Assembly (NCBI GenBank): GCA_009775535.1
Contig: VSPW01000057.1
Coordinates: forward strand, 1-10,139
DNA from: Muribaculaceae bacterium
Lineage (GTDB): Bacteria; Bacteroidota; Bacteroidia; Bacteroidales; Muribaculaceae
Direction: 5' to 3'
Length of the DNA: 10,139 nucleotides
Shown here piece after piece: positions 6,706-10,139 of the stretch. Position numbers and translations under genes: made by a program. Every line of letters starts with the position of its first letter. The first letter of the stretch is position 1. Under the pieces are notes generated by a model, which was not told the origin of the DNA, did not search any database, and worked only from the letters and a program-made list of their open reading frames with translations.

Positions 6706-7584
6706 ATGGGTGCAATCACGTTAAGGCAACTGGTTTCCGGCGCAGAAAGGTGTCTGTCCCCATCGCTAGGCCAGGGAGAGGCCCGTGCTATGGTAGGGAT
6801 AATAATGGAAAGCCTGAAAGGGTACAGGCCTGTCGATGTGGTGATGCATGCCGGCGATGAGGTCACACCATGGCTCGAATCACAGGTGGATGGCATTATA
6901 GGGCGCGTCCTGGACGGGGAGCCACTGCAGTATGTGCTTGGGGTGGCTCGGTTCATGGGCAATGACTATGCCGTCACCCCCGACACGCTGATACCTCGTC
7001 CGGAAACGGCTGAGATGGTCGACATGGTGGCCGGACGCAATGGCGGACGTACGGATCTCAGGGTGCTCGACATCGGCACAGGGAGCGGCTGTATAGCCAT
7101 ATCGCTGGCACGGGCACTTAAATTTGCCCAGATCGATGCAGTGGACATCAGCAAGGCCGCGCTGGAGGTGGCCGCCGAAAATGCCCGCAGGCTTAAGGCC
7201 GGAGTCAGGTTCATCGAGATGGATATCCTGTCGCAGACGCCGCCTTCTGCCCCTGTATATGATATAATAGTGTCTAATCCGCCATATATTGCCTTAGGTG
7301 AAGAGCCGTCCATGGACCGCCGTGTGGTGGATCATGAGCCGCACCGTGCGCTGTTTGTACCTGATTCAGACCCGCTGGTGTTCTACCACGCCATAGCCGG
7401 GTATGCAGCGGGTGCGCTTGTCCCCGGAGGGCAGCTTTATGTCGAATTGAACCCGTTGTTTGCCTCAGAGGTGGCCGGTTTGTTCTCTGCGGCTGGTTTT
7501 GCCGGTGTGGAGCTACACCGTGACTATTGCGGGCGAGTGCGCTTCGCCACGGCGGTAAAGGAGGGAGGCGGGCAATGGCGGTGA
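6706..7584 (+). CDS. prmC: Release-factor N5-glutamine methyltransferase PrmC
   Basis: PrmC (formerly HemK) uses S-adenosylmethionine to methylate the glutamine of the GGQ motif in release factors RF1 and RF2, which raises termination efficiency. The product has 292 residues. The N-terminal helical domain (about 1-85), which contacts the release factor, is followed by the linker motif LIPRPET (95-101). The Rossmann methyltransferase domain carries the SAM-binding LDIGTGSGC (121-129), the acidic VDIS (146-149) and the catalytic NPPY (191-194) that binds the glutamine amide, then DHEPHRALF (209-217). The ATG at 6706 sits after an AT-rich stretch, without a Shine-Dalgarno sequence, as usual in this phylum. 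The last 10 bp overlap recX, which implies co-transcription and probable translational coupling. PrmC often lies beside prfA in proteobacteria; here it is beside ribD and recX, which I recall as common in Bacteroidales. Confidence 0.96.
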   Translation: MGAITLRQLVSGAERCLSPSLGQGEARAMVGIIMESLKGYRPVDVVMHAGDEVTPWLESQVDGIIGRVLDGEPLQYVLGVARFMGNDYAVTPDTLIPRPETAEMVDMVAGRNGGRTDLRVLDIGTGSGCIAISLARALKFAQIDAVDISKAALEVAAENARRLKAGVRFIEMDILSQTPPSAPVYDIIVSNPPYIALGEEPSMDRRVVDHEPHRALFVPDSDPLVFYHAIAGYAAGALVPGGQLYVELNPLFASEVAGLFSAAGFAGVELHRDYCGRVRFATAVKEGGGQWR

Positions 7585-8066
7585 GGCCGGTCACGCCGCA
7601 GCAGGCGCTGGTGCGTATGCAGGCGTTGTGCTCGCGTGCCGAGCATTGCTCGTATGAGATCAGGCAGAAGCTGTCGCGTATGGGGCTTACTGCGTCGGCG
7701 GCATCGGAAGTGCTGCGCCTTCTGGAGGAAGGCCGTTATGTCGATGACAGCCGTTATGCCAGGGCGTTTGTCCGCGACAAGTTCATGTTTGCCCGGTGGG
7801 GGCGCCGCAAGATCAGGCTGGCGCTGGCAGCAAAGCGTATACCTTCGGAAATAGCATTGGAGGCCATTGAAAGTATTGACCCGGAAGAATACCGGCATAC
7901 GGCAGTGGCGGTTCTGCGTGCTGTGGCCGCGAGGTATGGCGGGATATTGGACTACGGGACAAAAATGAAGATTTTCAGGGGAATGATGGCAAAGGGGTAT
8001 GAGCCAGATGTGATATCATGTGCGTTTTTGTCATTGGATTCGGATGAAGCCGATGGATTGGAATGA
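7575..8066 (+). CDS. recX: RecX family regulatory protein
   Basis: RecX binds RecA filaments and modulates recombination and the SOS response. The product has 163 residues, built from the usual three-helix repeats. Family features are RAEHCSYEIRQKL (21-33), RYVDDSRYARAFVRDK (54-69) followed by the basic RWGRRKIRLAL (74-84), and a C-terminal repeat with FRGMMAKGYEPDVI (134-147). I chose the ATG at 7575 because GGAGG (7564-7568) lies 6 bp before it and the protein then starts just ahead of the first repeat. The in-frame ATG at 7527 would add 16 residues that only reflect prmC sequence. The start lies inside the last codons of prmC (10-bp overlap). No recA is in view, and no intrinsic terminator with a U-tract follows. 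Confidence 0.93.
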   Translation: MAVRPVTPQQALVRMQALCSRAEHCSYEIRQKLSRMGLTASAASEVLRLLEEGRYVDDSRYARAFVRDKFMFARWGRRKIRLALAAKRIPSEIALEAIESIDPEEYRHTAVAVLRAVAARYGGILDYGTKMKIFRGMMAKGYEPDVISCAFLSLDSDEADGLE

Positions 8067-8110
8067 ACCAAATTTCGGGGTAGTGTGTTTATTAGTTACC
8101 ACAAAAGAAA

Positions 8111-8154
8111 CCAGTGTCCGGTGCAGTGCCGGAAGGTGTGGCAGAGGACACAGG
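8111..8154 (+). repeat. Inverted repeat / possible RNA hairpin in the recX-ompA gap
   Basis: CCAGTGTCC (8111-8119) pairs with GGACACAGG (8146-8154), giving a 9-position stem with one A-A mismatch. Inside it, TGCC (8127-8130) can pair with GGCA (8140-8143). A competing pairing, TCCGG/CCGGA, also exists within the left half. There is no U-tract after it, so it does not look like an intrinsic terminator for recX. It could be a structured part of a long ompA leader or simply mark the end of the recX transcript. Confidence 0.45.
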
Positions 8155-8179
8155 TAGTGGCAATAGTTAACATCCTTCA

Positions 8180-8206
8180 TTAAAAACCGAAGATTACGTT
8201 TTAACA
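8180..8206 (+). promoter_or_regulatory. AT-rich dyad upstream of ompA, similar to one at 9516
   Basis: The element reads TTAAAA, one base, CCGAA, eight bases, TTTAACA. The same blocks with identical spacing occur at 9516-9542 ahead of the downstream unknown gene. The outer arms TTAAAA and TTTTAA form an inverted repeat. It also contains TACGTTTT (8195-8202), one mismatch from a -7 box, so part of it may be the ompA promoter. No good -33 box accompanies it. It ends 16 bp before the ompA ATG. Confidence 0.35.
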
Positions 8207-8222
8207 ATTTTATATTACCGAC

Positions 8223-9359
8223 ATGAAAAAGATGATTGTAATGGCTGCGCTTGCCATGGGTGCAATGTCAGCCTCAGCTCAGACAGCAATTGAAGAACCC
8301 GGGTTCTTCGATAATTTCTCGATTGGTCTGGATGGTGGTGTGGCCACTCCGATGACTCACCATGCCTTCTTTGGCAACATGCGTGGAGTGGCAGGTATCA
8401 ATATCTACAAGCAGGTCACACCGGCATTTGCCCTTGGTGTTGAAGGCGCTTTCGGCGTCAACACATCATCATGGCGCAACCGTGTGCACAGTTCCACTGC
8501 CTTCGACAATTCTTATGTAGGCGCATTCGGTGCTGTTGACCTGTTCAACCTTTTTGGAGGCTACAACTGTGAAGGCCGTGTGTTCGACATTGATGTCGTG
8601 GCCGGAGCTGGTTGGGGACACCTATATCAAAGTGGCGATGTGCCTGACCACAACTATTTCGCAACAAAGGTAGGGCTTAACTTCAACTTCAACGTAAGTC
8701 CTAATGTGACAATCGCCCTCAAGCCTTCAATCGTTTGGGATATGAGTGACGGTGGCGCAAAGCAGAGCTCCGCTTCCTATAACGCCAACCGCGCTACAGT
8801 GAATGTGATGGCAGGTGTGACATACCATTTCGGTGACGGCTTCCAGTGCGTTACCCCATACAACCAGGCAGAGATCGATGCCCTCAATGGTGTCATCAAC
8901 GACCTCCGTGGTACAGTAGAGGCACAGGCCGCCGCAAATGTGGCCCTGCAGGAAGTGAACAACGGGCTTGCAGCCGACCTGGCCGCATGCATGAGCCGTC
9001 CCGCACAGGTTGTAAAGGAGAAGAGCACCGACCTCAGCTCAGTACGCTATATCTTCTTCAAGGTGGGTTCAAGCAACATTACCGCCGACCAGAAGCCTAA
9101 TGTTGAGATGATTGCAGCCTACATGAACAACCATCCCAAATCAAAGGTTGTCATCAAGGGTTATGCATCTCCCGAAGGCAACGAGGAATTCAACATCCGT
9201 CTTGCCCAGAAGCGTGCCGAATCAGTGAAGGACGCCCTGATCAAACGCTATAAGATCGCAGCCGACCGCATCACTGCCGAAGGCGAAGGCATCGGACACA
9301 TGTTCTCAGAAGAATCATGGAACCGCGTATCCATCTGCACCCTTGAGGAAACCAAGTGA
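8223..9359 (+). CDS. OmpA-family outer-membrane protein (barrel plus peptidoglycan-binding domain)
   Basis: This 378-residue protein ties the outer membrane to peptidoglycan. A signal peptide (1-20, ending SASAQ) is followed by an N-terminal barrel (about 28-203) whose last strand, ATVNVMAGVTYHF, ends in Phe like a BamA beta-signal. A heptad-like Ala/Asn/Leu-rich segment (about 214-255) looks like a coiled-coil linker. The C-terminal OmpA domain (about 272-375) has the conserved GYASPEGNEEFNIRLAQKRA (313-332). In this motif the Arg that binds diaminopimelate is present (Arg331), but the position of the usual Asp in GYTD is Ser316 within ASPEG, a variant I have seen in Bacteroidetes members. 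The gene stands alone between a 156-bp leader gap and a strong terminator, consistent with a separately and highly expressed major envelope protein. I give no gene symbol because several OmpA paralogues usually coexist. Confidence 0.94.
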   Translation: MKKMIVMAALAMGAMSASAQTAIEEPGFFDNFSIGLDGGVATPMTHHAFFGNMRGVAGINIYKQVTPAFALGVEGAFGVNTSSWRNRVHSSTAFDNSYVGAFGAVDLFNLFGGYNCEGRVFDIDVVAGAGWGHLYQSGDVPDHNYFATKVGLNFNFNVSPNVTIALKPSIVWDMSDGGAKQSSASYNANRATVNVMAGVTYHFGDGFQCVTPYNQAEIDALNGVINDLRGTVEAQAAANVALQEVNNGLAADLAACMSRPAQVVKEKSTDLSSVRYIFFKVGSSNITADQKPNVEMIAAYMNNHPKSKVVIKGYASPEGNEEFNIRLAQKRAESVKDALIKRYKIAADRITAEGEGIGHMFSEESWNRVSICTLEETK

Positions 9360-9384
9360 CCTGACCCTTAAATCCACAATACTG

Positions 9385-9417
9385 CGCGCCCGGCATCTGT
9401 ATGCCGGGCGCGATTTT
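9385..9417 (+). terminator. Intrinsic terminator of ompA
   Basis: A perfect 12-bp GC-rich stem, CGCGCCCGGCAT (9385-9396) with ATGCCGGGCGCG (9401-9412), and a 4-nt loop CTGT is followed by ATTTT. It begins 25 bp after the ompA stop. The stem is exceptionally stable and the U-tract is short. The A-rich plus-strand sequence after it does not make it an obvious bidirectional terminator. Confidence 0.88.
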
Positions 9418-9432
9418 AATATGAAAAAAATA

Positions 9433-9474
9433 TAGCCTGAAATGCATTTTTCCATACTTGGAAAAATGGGGCTA
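9433..9474. repeat. Second hairpin downstream of ompA, possible minus-strand terminator
   Basis: A perfect 10-bp inverted repeat, CATTTTTCCA (9445-9454) and TGGAAAAATG (9459-9468) with loop TACT, is enclosed by TAGCC (9433-9437) and GGCTA (9470-9474). On the minus strand the structure is followed by TA and seven T (9430-9424), which resembles an intrinsic terminator for transcription coming from the right. No minus-strand gene is visible to its right, so the purpose is unclear. Confidence 0.5.
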
Positions 9475-9513
9475 ATGTGCGATGGTATAGTTTGTTACGT
9501 CAAAACCTTCAAA

Positions 9514-9542
9514 TGTTAAAATCCGAAAAGCGGGATTTAACA
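9514..9542. promoter_or_regulatory. Dyad element beside the -33 box of the unknown gene (candidate operator)
   Basis: TGTTAAAATCCG (9514-9525) and CGGGATTTAACA (9531-9542) form a 12-position inverted repeat with one A-A mismatch and one G-T wobble around a 5-bp centre. It ends 1 bp before the GTTG of the promoter at 9544, a position suited to a regulator-binding site. Within it, positions 9516-9542 share block order and spacing with 8180-8206 ahead of ompA (TTAAAA, CCGAA, TTTAACA). Confidence 0.4.
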
Positions 9543-9543
9543 G

Positions 9544-9573
9544 GTTGGGGAGGCGATATGCGTACTAACTTTG
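9544..9573 (+). promoter_or_regulatory. Bacteroidetes-type promoter of the unknown gene
   Basis: GTTG (9544-9547), an 18-bp spacer and TAACTTTG (9566-9573, then T) give a complete -7 match with a near-consensus -33 box and a spacer 1 bp shorter than usual. The transcript should start near 9580, leaving about 27 nt before the ATG at 9607. This rules out the in-frame ATG at 9571, which lies inside the -7 box. Confidence 0.65.
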
Positions 9574-9606
9574 TGGCGTAAATCCAAACAAACACACATA
9601 ACAGTC

Positions 9607-10113
9607 ATGAAAAATATCACATCAATCGAGATCCCGGCCAATATACTTTCGGCCCTTGCCTCAAATCCTGGAGACCCACGCCTGGCATTGGCAGTATGTT
9701 CAGCGCTTGTCAAGGCTGCGGAAATAATTAACGGTGAACCGCCCGAGCCTTCGGACGTTGCCGCTGGCATCCCTGACACTTCTGTAATAGTGGAACGTGC
9801 GCACAAGAGGCGTGAACGCCGCAGGGTATCGGCACTCCGGCGAGCCTCACGCCGGCAGGAGCGCGATAGGCAGCTTGCAAGGTTTGTATCCGCAGGCATA
9901 CGCGATATGCGTCTGGCCGAACTTAAGTCCTCCGGGATACTTACTGCCACAGAAATGCGGATAGTAGAGGCCATGTTGCGGCCCACGATACAGCTTACCA
10001 ACAAGCTCACGGCCCGTCAGATAGCCAACATACTCCAGCCACGCATCGGCCGCATGGCAAAAGGCATAATGGATAAGGTAGGCTCGTCAGCCCTACCCGT
10101 CACCCCAACGTGA
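9607..10113 (+). CDS. Unrecognised 168-residue basic protein
   Basis: I do not recognise this protein. The chosen start (9607) follows a good promoter by about 27 nt; the longer frame from 9571 begins inside the promoter and is rejected. There is no signal peptide or membrane segment, so it is probably cytosolic. Three regions are visible: an N-terminal, mostly helical part (1-45) with an Ala/Leu-rich segment; an extremely basic central segment (64-92), with 13 Arg and one Lys in 29 residues interrupted by Glu, Gln and Ala, likely a charged helix that could bind nucleic acid; and a C-terminal helical part (about 100-157) containing TATEMRIVEAML and LTARQIANILQPRIGRMAKGIM. Codon and base use look like those of its neighbours, so there is no sign of recent transfer. 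Nucleic-acid or ribosome association is an inference from charge alone. It is isolated from ompA by a terminator and has its own promoter with a dyad element. Confidence 0.72.
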   Translation: MKNITSIEIPANILSALASNPGDPRLALAVCSALVKAAEIINGEPPEPSDVAAGIPDTSVIVERAHKRRERRRVSALRRASRRQERDRQLARFVSAGIRDMRLAELKSSGILTATEMRIVEAMLRPTIQLTNKLTARQIANILQPRIGRMAKGIMDKVGSSALPVTPT

Positions 10114-10120
10114 TTTCTGG

Positions 10121-10139
10121 ATGGCCGACATTTTGTCCT
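10121..10139 (+). CDS. Possible first codons of the next gene (cut by window edge)
   Basis: An ATG at 10121, 7 bp after the stop of the unknown gene, opens the frame MADILS up to the edge. Close spacing on the same strand would suit an operon partner, but six codons without a Shine-Dalgarno sequence prove nothing. Confidence 0.2.

Noticed and set aside
7527..7574. Extended recX start
   Set aside because: The added 16 residues are out-of-frame prmC sequence; the ATG at 7575 has a GGAGG at proper spacing.
9571..9606. Extended start of the unknown basic protein
   Set aside because: This ATG overlaps the -7 promoter box and would precede the transcription start.
9537..10010. 157-codon minus-strand frame opposite the unknown gene
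   Set aside because: The plus-strand frame is longer, has a promoter and leader in the right place, and a coherent helical product; the antisense frame has neither.
1..10139. CRISPR array, tRNA/rRNA, insertion sequence, integrase or defence genes
   Set aside because: I found no regularly spaced direct repeats, no tRNA-like cloverleaf, no transposase or integrase motifs and no toxin-antitoxin pair.

Overview
The window looks like a chromosomal housekeeping segment from a member of the Bacteroidales. The moderately GC-rich coding sequence and the divergence of the proteins suggest a Muribaculaceae-like gut bacterium rather than Bacteroides itself, but this is a guess from general appearance. 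The order-level call rests on four things: promoter boxes of the Bacteroidetes type (TTTG about 20 bp before TAnnTTTG), almost no Shine-Dalgarno sequences, a surface-lipoprotein signal of the Cys-x-Ser-Asp-Asp-Asp kind, and the characteristic Bacteroidetes forms of BamA, UppS and OmpA.

Left half (1-6579, all on the minus strand). Reading in the direction of transcription, ribD (riboflavin synthesis) comes first. It is followed by an 89-bp gap with a very good promoter, then a cluster of four closely spaced genes: a predicted surface lipoprotein with a beta-propeller-like body, a small outer-membrane beta-barrel protein resembling DUF6089, uppS (undecaprenyl diphosphate synthase) and bamA. bamA runs off the left edge of the window. 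The last three genes form an envelope-building set: UppS makes the lipid carrier for peptidoglycan and surface glycans, BamA inserts outer-membrane barrels, and the small barrel protein is a likely BamA client.

Right half (6706-10113, all on the plus strand). prmC (release-factor methyltransferase) diverges from ribD and overlaps recX (RecA modulator) by 10 bp. A 156-bp gap with inverted repeats leads to a major OmpA-type porin/peptidoglycan anchor, which ends in a strong intrinsic terminator. A second hairpin, a dyad element and a good promoter follow. They precede an unrecognised 168-residue protein with a very arginine-rich middle, and possibly the first codons of another gene at the right edge.

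I see no mobile element, CRISPR array, tRNA, rRNA or defence system, and nothing that clearly amounts to an undescribed system. The most open items are the unknown basic protein at 9607-10113, the dyad motif shared by the upstream regions of ompA and that gene, and the placement of a predicted surface lipoprotein, with its own strong promoter, directly ahead of the barrel-uppS-bamA cluster.
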